Of a stretch of 64,000 nucleotides of DNA, positions 31,188 through 40,825 are shown in pieces. Position 1 is the stretch's first letter. Each line of letters starts with the position of its first letter. The notes under the pieces were generated by a model that was given only the letters and a program-made list of their open reading frames with translations, searched no databases and was not told the DNA's origin. This DNA comes from Chondrus crispus (lineage: Eukaryota > Rhodophyta > Florideophyceae > Gigartinales > Gigartinaceae): positions 62,001 to 126,000 of the forward strand of contig NW_005179005.1 in the NCBI RefSeq assembly GCF_000350225.1, read 5' to 3'. Position numbers and translations under genes: made by a program.

Positions 31188-32036
31188 TCAGGCAAGTATT
31201 GAGACACTTGGTTGAGAAGGTACGTGGGAGGAGCTTCCGGTGTCAATCACAGTCGGGAAATCAACATCAAGTTCTACTGGTTTGCTTGTTACTGATCTAG
31301 ATCCAAACCGTGAGGCATTGTCAGAGCGTCGATTGGCAGGAGTAACCTGGCTTTCAGACACCCTCTCGTTGCACAATCTAGCTTGGGAACATGCCGTACA
31401 TATTCGGACAGAACCTGAGCCCTCTCCGGGTGCGTTCGGAACAAATACTTTCCTTACAGCCTCTGGTGTAGGTTGCCCACATATTGCGTGAATAATCAGC
31501 TTGCAATACACACACCGATGAGATCCGCCAATGATTTGTGCTCCATTGAGACAGCATTGTGAATCGCAGCAGTCAAAAGTAGACATTGGACCGCAGAGAT
31601 TGATACTGATGAGGGTAGATCGAGCGTGAAGCAGTATGGGCTGAGGCGATACTTTGACACTCGCCGTCTCGATACTTTGAGTGGGTGCATCCAGAAAATA
31701 ACACTGTATCACTCGACTACTTTTTTGACCAATCAGCGACCGATAAAGTGGTCGCCGGCTGACTACTTTTGACCATCTGATCAAGCCCTCTCGACCCCTC
31801 TCCACTCCACCACTCCCGCACCACTTCCCATTCCATCCTTGCGCACTGGAGTTCCACATTCCAAGACCCCTCTCTCGAGCTGTCGGTGATGCCCGCTTCG
31901 CCAATGCCCTTTCAGAACAGCCGCAAGCACACTCTGGCAGCTCTAGCAGTATCGCTAGCAGCTCTGACGACATGTCTTGTCGCCCGGAGGAGGACAACAA
32001 TGCGCCGCAAGCGCCGTCATCGCAACAAGAACCCAA
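31188..32036 (-). CDS. Hypothetical protein inside the hAT element, zinc-finger-like, 282 aa
   Basis: A minus-strand ATG frame. The middle has a Cys/His cluster (CCDSQCCLN, then HRCVYCKLIIHAICG and later CTAC) that could bind zinc. The C-terminal third is Ser-rich and ends SVSILA. A segment of ~50 codons around FLDAPTQS is duplicated in inverted orientation at 32540-32705, so recombination has rearranged the element. It may be the N-terminal zinc-binding part of a hAT transposase or a captured host fragment. No catalytic hAT core is recognisable. Confidence 0.35.
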   Translation of the reverse strand: MGSCCDDGACGALLSSSGRQDMSSELLAILLELPECACGCSERALAKRASPTARERGLGMWNSSAQGWNGKWCGSGGVERGREGLIRWSKVVSRRPLYRSLIGQKSSRVIQCYFLDAPTQSIETASVKVSPQPILLHARSTLISINLCGPMSTFDCCDSQCCLNGAQIIGGSHRCVYCKLIIHAICGQPTPEAVRKVFVPNAPGEGSGSVRICTACSQARLCNERVSESQVTPANRRSDNASRFGSRSVTSKPVELDVDFPTVIDTGSSSHVPSQPSVSILA

Positions 32037-32539
32037 AGTACCTCCGCCCAGCCATTATTCGCCCTCGCACACAGCGGTCCACTCCTTGGCGCGTGCTTCT
32101 CTCGTTCGGGAAAGACTCCGACTTCCTTGTATCCGTAAATATCACGAAGCCCTTACTGCTAAACAGTATGCTTCCATTTTTTATACAGGAACAATTGAAA
32201 TATAACTTCGGTAGCCCTTATCGAAGGGGACCGAAAACAAGAGGACGCAGTACGCAACTGGAAAGTATTGATTTGTTCGGGTTGGGTTGAGAGGGAGGAT
32301 CGGATCCGTCCAAAAGGGATGCCATGTTGAGATGACAGTGTCAGAATGCGGGCGCCAGGTTTGAGGAGGAAGGTGTGGCTCGCTTTGGGATTAGGGGATG
32401 GGGAGGTTGTCGGCGAGTGGGGGTGCGGAGTGGGTGTACAGTTCGCAACATGTTCCAACTGGGGTGGAACCGCCACGGAAGGGCAGTGATGGAGTGCAAG
32501 AGTGGTGGGGACAATCAATTTTTGAAACTATCATACAAT

Positions 32540-32705
32540 GGTAAAGTGTTAGAGTGCTATTTTCTGGATGCACCCACTCAAAGTATCGAGACGGCGAGTG
32601 TCAAAGTATCGCCTCAGCCCATACTGCTTCACGCTCGATCTACCCTCATCAGTATCAATCTCTGCGGTCCAATGTCTACTTTTGACTGCTGCGATTCACA
32701 AGTGA
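32540..32705 (+). repeat. Inverted duplicate of 31553-31714
   Basis: About 160 bp repeated in opposite orientation within the hAT element, starting near CTATTTTCTGGATGCACCCA. It encodes the same FLDAPTQS fragment. Confidence 0.85.
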
Positions 32706-32999
32706 GTATCCTACAGTATGAATAAGGGATAGGGCAAGGGGTGGGACAGGGTGGGGCAAGGGGTGGGGCAAGGGGTGGGGCAAGGGGTGGAGCAAGGGGT
32801 GGGGCAAGGGTAAAATTCTTTATACATGCCCCGCGTACAAGGGACATGCAACAGACCTTGCTGCTCGGCTCGTACAGTACAAGGGTCAAGCATGCCCGCC
32901 CAACACTGGTCAGAACAGGCAGATAGTAGAGAATTTTTGTTACGTACCACTTTTATTTTGAAAGTGTTCTTACGTACCACTTTTAATTTGGAAGTGTTC

Positions 33000-33250
33000 T
33001 TACGTACCACTTTCTTCACCTCACTCTCGAACGACTTTCCGGTAGAGGTACACAGGAATTTTATTTCCTGGATGCACCCACTGTCTGGGGCTTTGCAAGT
33101 CGTAGCGTAGTGCCCAACTTGACCACAAGCAGAACAACGCGACTTTCGTTGAAGCGCTGCGACCCCCTGTTTCCGCCGTTTCTTCGGTCGACCTGCCTGA
33201 CTCGGAACTCTCCACGCGCTCATCTGTCTGGCAATAGGCAGAATCTGCAA
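33000..33250 (-). pseudogene. MULE transposase, C-terminal zinc knuckle
   Basis: A minus-strand frame with VPSQAGRPKKRRKQG followed by the CCHC knuckle CSACGQVGHYATTC. This pairing of a PGRPKK-type basic stretch and knuckle is the usual C-terminus of MuDR transposases. It lies in a different frame from the N-terminal piece, consistent with an internal deletion. Confidence 0.7.
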
Positions 33251-33411
33251 ATCCACGTTAATGTTTACTTGAGAGGCAAGGCCAGCAGCAACAACATACT
33301 GGCGTTGAAGTGTTGCATGATGAAAAACACTCGATGCCCGCTTTGTGTCCAGATGATTCCAGTGTGCAGCCCCTGGAAAGTTCGCATGCCGCTCGCGTAG
33401 ATTATCAAACA

Positions 33412-33723
33412 CTAGCACACGGCTAGGGGCTTGCGTTTTCGTTTCCCATTTATTGCGTCGTCGCAGGAGTGAGTGAGATTGAGTTTTCCCACTTTCCACA
33501 AGCCGTTGTTTGCCCTGCGGTCTGGTTGGGCATTGACAGTGTATGAGCACTCCTGGGAGGGGCACTGTATAGGCAGGCGCCAAGAGTCTGAGTTTTTTAC
33601 CTTGTGAGATCGGCCCACGGTGGCGCACAGGGCTAAGGATGCCATCAAGATGCTGTGCTTGTCAGGGAACGTGCTCCCTTTGATCAAACTCATTCCGACG
33701 ACGCTCTCCCACCTCTTCATCAT
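33412..33723 (-). pseudogene. MULE transposase, N-terminal MuDR-like zinc domain
   Basis: The frame begins MMKRWESVVG and shows the MuDR-type DNA-binding pattern: KHS, a SHKVKNSDSWRLPIQCP stretch, CSYTVNAQ, LWKVGKLNLTHSC. The Cys/His spacing fits the N-terminal domain of Mutator transposases. It stops at 33412, where the central catalytic region should follow but is missing. Confidence 0.65.
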
Positions 33724-33943
33724 TCTAGCGCTCCTAAGAAAAGGGGCTCATAAAAAGTGGTACGTAAGAACACTTCCAAAATAAAAGTGGTAGGTAACAA
33801 ACATTCTCCAGATAGTATCATCGAAAAAATGTTGGAGATTTGCCGTACTTGTCGCGCGTTTATTGGTTGGAGATTTTGCGATTTGGTAGTTTCTGAGTGC
33901 ACCGATTCCGTAACCAAGCCGTTCACCGGCAAACTGTTGACAA

Positions 33944-34312
33944 GTGGCATTGATCTTGCACCGATTCCAACCCGCCGCGGCCGCTGAAGATGGGCACTGC
34001 GCAAAACTTGCAGCCCTCAGACGCACGGTACATGATGCGTTGCACATCGCCATGGACGCCCCCACTCCTGAGCTCGACTGGCACTTCGTCCCGCTAGCAT
34101 TTGACACCCTTGGAGCCCCCTCTGCATGCTCAGTGCGTGTCCTTGATGAACTCTCGAAGTCGATTGCCTACCGCGGTCACTGCTCCTTTGCTGCAGCCAA
34201 GACTCAGAATCAACAACGTCTCAGCTACGCAATATGGTCTTCTGTGGCCACCTCCATCCTCACCCGCATGCCGGCGCATGCCACAGACGTTGTTCACCCA
34301 CTCCACGTGTAA
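33944..34312 (+). pseudogene. C-terminal remnant of a non-LTR retrotransposon (LINE) polyprotein
   Basis: The frame contains FVPLAFDTLGAPSA, a Val/Leu-rich helix, and QQRLSYAIWSSVATSILTRM before the stop. This order matches the extreme C-terminus of many LINE reverse-transcriptase proteins (F-x-P-x-A-x-x-T-x-G, then a RLS..LQ..NA..I..R-type end). No reverse-transcriptase or endonuclease core lies upstream, so it is a 5'-truncated copy. Its 5' neighbour is the MULE. Confidence 0.5.
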
Positions 34313-34395
34313 GCGTGAAATCTACCGTGTGCGTTAGGATATACCCCTATGATACCCTGTGATAAAGATGATATATAACTGAACGCAGTCCGTAA

Positions 34396-34811
34396 CAGTC
34401 CGTTAACTCTATTTTGGGAAACATAAATTATTTTGGCAAAGCACTGCTTCCCTTTTTGCCGACTTTTCCGAAACAGAATCACCCGAACCGCCCTTGCCAC
34501 TTGCTAACTCTGTAACTCAGTACTGTACAACGATTACAAACTGCCAACCTTTTACGGTTTTGGCGCCATGCCAAAGCCCGTTATTACCGCGTGTCGGCCA
34601 AAAATCCAGGCTTTAAGTGACTTATTCCCTTGAATGAACACATGATGTGATTTCGTTGCCGTTGTAAAGCTACAGTATATGTGCGCTTTATGTGTTTATT
34701 GAGCTTTAAAAAGTCAAAATCGGTGAAGGACTTGGTAAGATACGGCCTTTTCACCAGACGTGCCTAGAAAGAAACGGTCACTTGCCACATTTTATCATGA
34801 ACTGTTAGTCA
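34396..34811. mobile_element. Deleted copy of the composite element at 7380-8027
   Basis: Left end CAGTCCGTTAACTCTATTTT as in 7380, then the sequence jumps from the equivalent of ~7590 to ~7830, losing the internal right inverted repeat. It ends TCATGAACTG like 8027. A partial duplicate of the terminus (CAGTCCGTAA) precedes it at 34388. Confidence 0.7.
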
Positions 34812-35413
34812 GTAGTGTAATAGAAATGGCCGCAACCTGATTCTGTGTTAATGGGCAACTACCCTTCGGGTTACAGAACTTGCGGTGTACTACTACCCCT
34901 ATCTCGCAGACTAAGTCCGTCTCATATTAAAGACGTGTGGGCGCCAGTTTGTACATGGTCGTTGAAACCTCCCCCGACAGACGCTCTGTTTATTCTAGTC
35001 GCGGGATTCCTTCCACCTTCACAAACTTGCTTCCATTTCTTCCCAACTTCCAAATACAGTATTCTACATATCTACACATACCGTACCCATCCCACCTCTC
35101 TTGCCGAGTCTGCCACCCTTCCACCTCTCCCCCATCTTTTCAAATTTTGCCATGCGCATCAACGCATCAACCCGCTCCCTACCACTGCACTCCTTGCGCA
35201 TAATCCCAACCAATGATAGGTTGCACGAGTTTTTCGTCCCACTACCTTGTCTTCTCAGACCGCGCGCTCGTTGCGCAAGGGGTTTCTGGAGCGTTGCACG
35301 TTGAAAGGTCGCCTCAAGTGGAACGCGAATCTCGATGTATGGCGCGGCCATCAGGGTCTTGAACGTGCCTGCACAGATGCAGAGGCAGGTGACGGCATCG
35401 CATTGCGCCAGAA
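34812..35413. other. Intergenic, nothing firmly recognised
   Basis: A 160-aa minus-strand frame (35546-35064) overlaps the start of the duplicated NLR flank. It has no motif and no matching frame at the NLR1 locus, so I do not call it. Confidence 0.35.
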
Positions 35414-36309
35414 GCATAGTGAGAGGGCACTCGGTGTACAGCATGGGCAACAGGGGTGCCATCGCGGCGAGGGAGGGGGAAAAGATTGGAACGATTGTGT
35501 GCCTGGTGCCTGGAGGAGAAGGGACACGTCCGCACCTGCGCTTCATTCCTCGGTCGTCCCTGTGTTAGGGTCTCTTGGCGACCTGCGCCGTCTCTCGTGG
35601 GTGGACAGCATTGCATGTGTTGAGACGGTCTCGCTTCACTTTGCATATAGGCAGGCTTTTTGCCTTGTCCATCCAAGCTCACAGACTAGTCCACGCCGCG
35701 ACGGTGTTCAGCAAGTCCAGCTACCCGCTCGGCACATGACAGACTTGGGAGAAGCTTCAAGTGGGATACGTGCCCTCCTTGAGGGTACTGTAATGGTATC
35801 GTCTTACGGCTTTCGTTGCGATACTGTAATACCGATGGACAAGCCCCTGGAGTACGGCACTGTATCATACGCCTCCCTGGAATTCTGTGGAGCTCTCGTT
35901 GCTGGCGTAAAGTTACAAGTGGAAGTCTTGTTTTTGTTTGTGCGTCGCGAGAGCAGTCTTACTAAACTCACTATGTTCCAACACCGCAGCAGCAACAATC
36001 GGCACAACCGCCCACTCCCTTGACGAATGTAGGAAATCACTCGAAAGTTCACTGCCAAACGGGCACTTCCCATAAAATAGCTGTGGGCCGCTGTATGTAC
36101 CCTTCGTACAGCACATTCGCAAAGCTAAGGGTGGAAGCATACTTGTACCTTTCCCGCCCCCTCTGTGAGAAGACCATGAACGACAAACAACGACTAACAA
36201 CAACAAGAGAGAAAGAGATTTCGAGAGAGGGAGATATAGAGAAGAGCAAGCGCCGCTTTGCCACCACCGCCTATTCAAATCCGAACAACACCCCCTATTC
36301 GCAAACACC
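35414..36309 (+). repeat. Segmental duplication and 5' leader upstream of NLR3
   Basis: Pairs with 1387-2665 and 3145-3490. It lacks the 36-bp array and the 480-bp TATA-bearing segment of NLR1. The last ~200 bp is the conserved leader ending CAAACACC before the start codon. Confidence 0.7.
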
Positions 36310-39300
36310 ATGGCTGATCCGTACAGTATCTTGAGCCTCACCGGCCCGGCTGAGCAAATCGTCCGCCTCATCGCAAGTCTCATCGAACAACACAAAGCCT
36401 ACAAGGAAAACAAGACGCTCTCTACGGAAGTGCTCACCGCCTACACTACCTTACAGGCAGACATCACGGAGCTGAGAGACATGCCGATCCGTGGAACGTC
36501 GTCGCAGCACACGGGCTTGCTCCAACGTGAAATCGCGGACATCTCAAGCTTCATACGGAAGTCCCTCGCTGAGCTGCAGAAAGAGTCGGACGATCCAAAA
36601 GCGAAACTCGGTGCGCTCGCCTCTGCGATGGGAGATAGAGAAGTCCTAAAGACGCGCAAGCAGGAAGCGGACCGCCTTCACAAACGTATTGTACAAGCAA
36701 GCACAGGCATCGATACTCGCGCGGCCGTAGAGTCGATCAGACGAGGCACGGGTAACATGTTCAGGCCGTCGATAAGAGCCGAACATAATCCTGCGTCGAT
36801 ATGTGTGAAGCTTGATTCTCGGGGGAGCGATGGATTACCAAACACGTGTGAGTCGCGTCTAAAAGCGGCTGTTCTACGGAGAGATAGGAACAAGCAAGTG
36901 GGTGCGACAGCAGTGGGACAGGGCGGAGTCGGGAAGACATGTGCCCTTCGAGCGATCGCACACGACGATGAGATTAAGGCGGAATTTTCGGGAGGAGTGT
37001 ACTTCATGTCGTTGGGAAAAGACGGAAACGTGGGACGGCTGATTGAAGAACTGTGTCTGATTATGGAAGCGTCCGGTGGCAACCAGACGGCTGTGGAAAT
37101 GCGAGGGCAGAGCGAGTTTGAAAGCGTGTTAGCGAAAGTACAAGCGTGGTTTTGTAGTTATGTGTGTCTGTTCATCATTGATGATGTGTGGGTGGTGAAT
37201 GATATAGACGCGAACATCCTTCAAAAGTTGTCTGTTCTAGCAGACACTGCGGGGGGCAGCGGGGGAAGGAGGAGCAAACTACTGTACTCCACGAGGGATA
37301 AGGAGCTGCATCAGATTGGGGAGCGGGTTGCTTTCGAGCCGAGGGAAAAGGTAGGGAAAGAAGCAGTTGACATGCTTGTGCACGCGAGTGAGGCGAACCG
37401 AGAGGAAGTGGATGATGCGAGATGCAAGGAGGCCGTGAGTGAAATTTTAGAACTGTGTGGCGGATTGCCGCTTGCGCTGAACGTGGCGGGAACGAGTGTG
37501 AGGTACATGAGGGAAAGATGGGAGGGAGAAGTGTCAGAAGCATGGGGGGCGTACCTTTCGGGGATGAAAAGTCGCAACACGATTCGCGGTGAGAGTCCGA
37601 AGCACGGATATTCGTCGTTGGATGGGACATTGCATACGTCACTAGATATCCTGGAGTCGGATGTGGGAAGGAGTGGGGAGACGGTTGATGAGTTTTCGTT
37701 TCGAAAGATGCACCGGAGTCTGTGCGTTATGAAGAAGCAAGACTGGATACCTTTGAGTTTGGTTGGAGATTTGTGGGAGATGGAGGAGGGGTGTACGGAA
37801 AGGTGTGCAAAGCAGATGGAAAGGGTTGGACTAGTAGAAGTGCAGTATGAGAAGGGTTGTGGTGGGTTGCGGGTGCATGATCTGACGCACGATTTCGCGG
37901 TGGAAGAAGCGAAGAAGAAGGAGGGTGTAGAAGAGTGGTGTAAGAAGATGGCGAATGTATGCAGGGCAGGAGGAGGGTTGCTTGCGATGAGTGAGGACCG
38001 AGACGGAGAGGGCAAGAGCGCACGGGAGGAATACGTTTTCGAAAATATATATCGTATTCTGAAACAGGGTGGGTGTGTAGAGGAGCTGAAGAGACTATTT
38101 TTGAGTGCGCGATGGGTGAAGACAGTGCTACGGAGAGGTGGGGTTTGGCAATACGAGGAAGCTGTGAAGGGATTGAGTAGAGACTTGAAGGGGAAAAGAG
38201 GAAGCGGGAAGGTGGGAATGGGACGGGCAGATGAGGATGCAGTGGATGCAATGGTTTTGATGATGCGGGCTGCGCGACTGAGTGTACCGTTTTGTGGTGA
38301 AAACAGTGCCGGGATTTACTTTCAACTATATGGGCGAGTGAAGCACAAGGCACGGGACTCAGGTTGTGTGCGAAAAATGCTGGAGGAAATTGAGAGATAC
38401 GCACCACGGCCGTGGCTGCGGCCTGTGAGTGAGTGTGTAGCGCGAGCCGACGGAAGGTTGGTGGAGCAGATTGTTCTGCCATATGACAGTCCTGAAATTC
38501 AAGTGGGCATGGATTCCTGTGGTGAAGTGTATGGATGTCAAGTGGAGGAGTCCGGGGCAGAAGTAACAGTTTTCTCGCAATCGGCCGAGAAGGAGACGAA
38601 GATGATTCGATTAGAAGGCGAGTTTGAAGCAGAGATTCAGGGCCCCGGGGACCTTGAAGCAAGCAGGCGCAAAATGTGTCGGCGTTTGAGGGCATGTCTT
38701 CGGATGTGCATTGGAAGTGTAACCTCCGAAGTGACTGGAGAAGGCCCGAGCGTGACGAGAGCAACCTGCGCAACTTTCTGTGAGAGGAAGGGGTACGTTG
38801 TTGTGGGATATGAAGACGGGACGTTAAGGCTGTGGAGTACATCGGAGAGGAAAGTATTGAGAAGTTTCCGCGGTCATAAGTCGAAAGTGAATTGCGTTGC
38901 GGTGAGTGGGGACGGAAGACGTCTGGTATCTGGATCGGATGACAAGAGTGTGCGGGTGTGGGACGTGGAGACGGGAGCACAAGTCGGGGAGGCGTTGGTT
39001 CGACACACGGATGCCGTGTGGAGTGTTGCGATGAGTGGGGACGGAAGGCGTGTGGTATCTGGATCCCGGGACAAGAGTGTGCGGGTGTGGGACATGGAGA
39101 CAGGAGCACAAATCGGGGACGCGTTAGTTGGACACACGAATTGTGTGCTTAGCGTTGCGATGAGTGGGGACGGAAGACGTGTGGTATCTGGATCCCGGGA
39201 CAAGACCGTGCATGTGTGGGACGTGGAGACGGGAGCACAAGTCGGGGAGGCGTTAGTTGGACACACGAATTGGGTGACTAGCGTTGCGATGAGTGAGGAC

Positions 39301-40275
39301 GGAAGACGTGTGGTATCTGGATCGTGGGACATGAGCGTGCGGGTGTGGGACGTGGAGACGGGAGCACAAGTCGGGGAGGCGTTAGTTGGACACACGGATG
39401 AAGTGGTTAGCGTTGCGATGAGTGGGGACGGAAGACGTGTGGTATCTGGATCGTGGGGCGAGAGCGTGCGGGTGTGGGACGTGGAGACGGGAGCACAAGT
39501 CGGGGAGGCGTTAGTTGGACATACGGGTGGGGTGGAGAGCGTTGCGGTGAGTGGGGACGGAAGACGTGTGGTATCTGGATCGCTTGACAAGAGCGTGCGG
39601 GTGTGGGACGTGGAGACGGGAGCGCAAGTCGGGGAGGCGTTAGTTGGACATACGGGTGGGGTGGAGAGCGTTGCGGTGAGTGGGGACGGAGGACGTGTGG
39701 TATCTGGATCGGTTGACATGAGCGTGCGGGTGTGGGACGTGGAGACGGGAGCACAAGTCGGGGAGGCGTTAGTTGGGCATACGGGTGGGGTGGAGAGCGT
39801 TGCGATGAGTGGGGACGGAAGACGTGTGGTATCTGGATCGCTTGACAAGAGCGTGCGGGTGTGGGACGTGGAGACGGGAGCACAAGTCGGGAAGGCGTTA
39901 GTTGGACACACGGATTCGGTGAGTAGAGTTGCGATGAGTGGGGACGGAAGACGTGTGGTATCTGGATCGGTTGACATGAGCGTGCGGGTTTGGGACGTGG
40001 AGAGAGGGATCACACTTCATACCGGGAGGGAAGAGGATTGGGAAGAAATCACGAGTCGGTTCCTGAAGACGGCAGACGGGGGTACTGCTCGCGCAGGACG
40101 AACATCACTACTATTATTTCCAAAGGAGGGACAAATAGTGCAAATTCGAGATGATTTGTCTGAGGCCGTCTTGGCCAAGTTTGACCGTCAAGCAGACATG
40201 CAGATAGACCACGATCATGGGGTCGTGGTTGCAGGGGTGGGCCATCTGGTTGCTATCATAAAGCTAGTAGTGTAA
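36310..40275 (+). CDS. NLR-like STAND receptor: NB-ARC ATPase with C-terminal WD40 array (NLR3)
   Basis: A 1321-aa uninterrupted frame, very similar to NLR1 over its whole length. Walker A GQGGVGKT is at 203-210, Walker B LFIIDDVW at 287-294, GGLPLAL near 384 and the VHD motif at 522-524, all at the same positions. The WD40 part (about residues 824-1228) has one degenerate unit plus nine 43-residue repeats, one more than NLR1. Units 6-9 alternate between SGSLDK and SGSVDM types, showing a recent two-repeat (258-bp) duplication. The variable residues differ from those in NLR1, so the two receptors probably recognise different ligands (inference). The C-terminal tail is diverged from NLR1. The gene appears intact. 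A Harbinger-like MITE lies 35 bp after the stop. Confidence 0.9.
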   Translation: MADPYSILSLTGPAEQIVRLIASLIEQHKAYKENKTLSTEVLTAYTTLQADITELRDMPIRGTSSQHTGLLQREIADISSFIRKSLAELQKESDDPKAKLGALASAMGDREVLKTRKQEADRLHKRIVQASTGIDTRAAVESIRRGTGNMFRPSIRAEHNPASICVKLDSRGSDGLPNTCESRLKAAVLRRDRNKQVGATAVGQGGVGKTCALRAIAHDDEIKAEFSGGVYFMSLGKDGNVGRLIEELCLIMEASGGNQTAVEMRGQSEFESVLAKVQAWFCSYVCLFIIDDVWVVNDIDANILQKLSVLADTAGGSGGRRSKLLYSTRDKELHQIGERVAFEPREKVGKEAVDMLVHASEANREEVDDARCKEAVSEILELCGGLPLALNVAGTSVRYMRERWEGEVSEAWGAYLSGMKSRNTIRGESPKHGYSSLDGTLHTSLDILESDVGRSGETVDEFSFRKMHRSLCVMKKQDWIPLSLVGDLWEMEEGCTERCAKQMERVGLVEVQYEKGCGGLRVHDLTHDFAVEEAKKKEGVEEWCKKMANVCRAGGGLLAMSEDRDGEGKSAREEYVFENIYRILKQGGCVEELKRLFLSARWVKTVLRRGGVWQYEEAVKGLSRDLKGKRGSGKVGMGRADEDAVDAMVLMMRAARLSVPFCGENSAGIYFQLYGRVKHKARDSGCVRKMLEEIERYAPRPWLRPVSECVARADGRLVEQIVLPYDSPEIQVGMDSCGEVYGCQVEESGAEVTVFSQSAEKETKMIRLEGEFEAEIQGPGDLEASRRKMCRRLRACLRMCIGSVTSEVTGEGPSVTRATCATFCERKGYVVVGYEDGTLRLWSTSERKVLRSFRGHKSKVNCVAVSGDGRRLVSGSDDKSVRVWDVETGAQVGEALVRHTDAVWSVAMSGDGRRVVSGSRDKSVRVWDMETGAQIGDALVGHTNCVLSVAMSGDGRRVVSGSRDKTVHVWDVETGAQVGEALVGHTNWVTSVAMSEDGRRVVSGSWDMSVRVWDVETGAQVGEALVGHTDEVVSVAMSGDGRRVVSGSWGESVRVWDVETGAQVGEALVGHTGGVESVAVSGDGRRVVSGSLDKSVRVWDVETGAQVGEALVGHTGGVESVAVSGDGGRVVSGSVDMSVRVWDVETGAQVGEALVGHTGGVESVAMSGDGRRVVSGSLDKSVRVWDVETGAQVGKALVGHTDSVSRVAMSGDGRRVVSGSVDMSVRVWDVERGITLHTGREEDWEEITSRFLKTADGGTARAGRTSLLLFPKEGQIVQIRDDLSEAVLAKFDRQADMQIDHDHGVVVAGVGHLVAIIKLVV
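38880..40010 (+). repeat. WD40-coding tandem repeat of NLR3, 129-bp unit, 9 near-identical copies
   Basis: Same unit as in NLR1. The stretch 39520-39990 contains two rounds of a 258-bp dimer, indicating unequal crossing-over. Variable residues after GHT include DA, NC, NW, DE, GG and DS. Confidence 0.85.
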
Positions 40276-40312
40276 GTAAAAGTGCGATGGCCGCTTGCCG
40301 CCCGAGACATAA

Positions 40313-40825
40313 GGGTGACCCCACCGCGCCTTGCCCAAAATCGCAAAAAGCAGACAGTTGTCCTCCGGTAATTGGATCTACTATCTTTTAATCAAGCCGC
40401 GCTTTGGGGGAGGTGGTGATTCAGAGATGAACCCCACCGCGCCTGTAACACGATACTTCTATCATATTCAGGGTCACCCCAATTAGGCTACAAGTATGTC
40501 GTAGAAATACATTTGGCGCAAAGAAGCAAGCTACTGCACGCGTCTGTTCCACAATTGGCGCAAAAGCCATTTGGAAGAGCTTTGGTAGAGCTGTAAGCAC
40601 ATGAAATTCAGATGTTTTCTGTACCGTTACTATAGAACGAAGCTCGCCCAAACGGCGCTTTGGACAAAAATCTCGACCAAATAATTTTGGTTTGGAAAAG
40701 AATCCTGCCCAAATTCTAAACTTTAGGACAAATGCTGGCGCGGTGGGGTTCAAATCTCTTCCATCGGACCAAACTTTAGTAGTTGGAATTTTAGGACTGA
40801 AATTTTGTTGGCGGTGGGGTCACCG
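40313..40825. mobile_element. PIF/Harbinger-like MITE, 513 bp, TAA target duplication
   Basis: The ends GGGTGACCCCACCGC and GCGGTGGGGTCACCG are inverted repeats with a mismatch at the outermost base. They are flanked by TAA on both sides (40310-40312, 40826-40828). The empty site survives at the NLR1 locus (near 8070), which proves insertion. A 3-bp TWA duplication and G-rich ends fit PIF/Harbinger. No ORF is encoded. Confidence 0.8.
40429..40751. repeat. Inner inverted repeat pair of the MITE
   Basis: GAACCCCACCGCGCC (about 40429-40443) and GGCGCGGTGGGGTTC (40737-40751) form a second inverted pair, closely related to the outer termini. The element may be a self-insertion or may carry duplicated ends. 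Confidence 0.75.

Larger units (their letters stand above)
30737..32908. mobile_element. hAT-superfamily DNA transposon, 2172 bp, with 8-bp target duplication
   Basis: The ends CAGTGTTGGGCGGGCATG and CATGCCCGCCCAACACTG are perfect 18-bp inverted repeats. Both flanks carry the same 8-bp sequence GTCAGAAC (30729-30736 and 32909-32916). An 8-bp duplication and a CAGTGTTGG-type end are hallmarks of hAT elements. Both subterminal regions (30760-30990, 32725-32815) are filled with GGGCAAGGGG-like repeats, as expected for transposase-binding sites. The intact duplication indicates a fairly young insertion. No complete transposase is visible, so it is probably non-autonomous. Confidence 0.85.
32929..33808 (-). 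mobile_element. Mutator-like element (MULE), 880 bp, with 9-bp target duplication
   Basis: Left end GAGAATTTTTGTTACGTACC; the right end is its near-perfect inverse (GGTAGGTAACAAACATTCTC). The inverted repeats are ~56 bp long with few mismatches. The flanks carry identical CAGATAGTA (32920-32928, 33809-33817), the 9-bp duplication typical of Mutator. Inside, the minus strand encodes both ends of a MULE transposase but not its DDE core. The element therefore moved only with help from another copy. It sits 12 bp from the hAT element. Confidence 0.88.

Noticed and set aside
33062..33083. CTGGATGCACCCACT shared between the MULE and the hAT element
   Set aside because: Only 15 bp, in different frames and contexts. 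It could be chance or a small capture, with no supporting flank similarity.
32711..33628. Single 305-aa protein on the minus strand
   Set aside because: It crosses the hAT/MULE boundary and includes low-complexity TIR sequence. Only the zinc-knuckle part is meaningful.
38874..40013. Long antisense frames (up to 460 aa) across the WD40 arrays of NLR1, NLR2 and NLR3
   Set aside because: They mirror the repeated WD40 units in another frame. Their Ser/Thr/Pro-rich composition is an artefact of the repeat.
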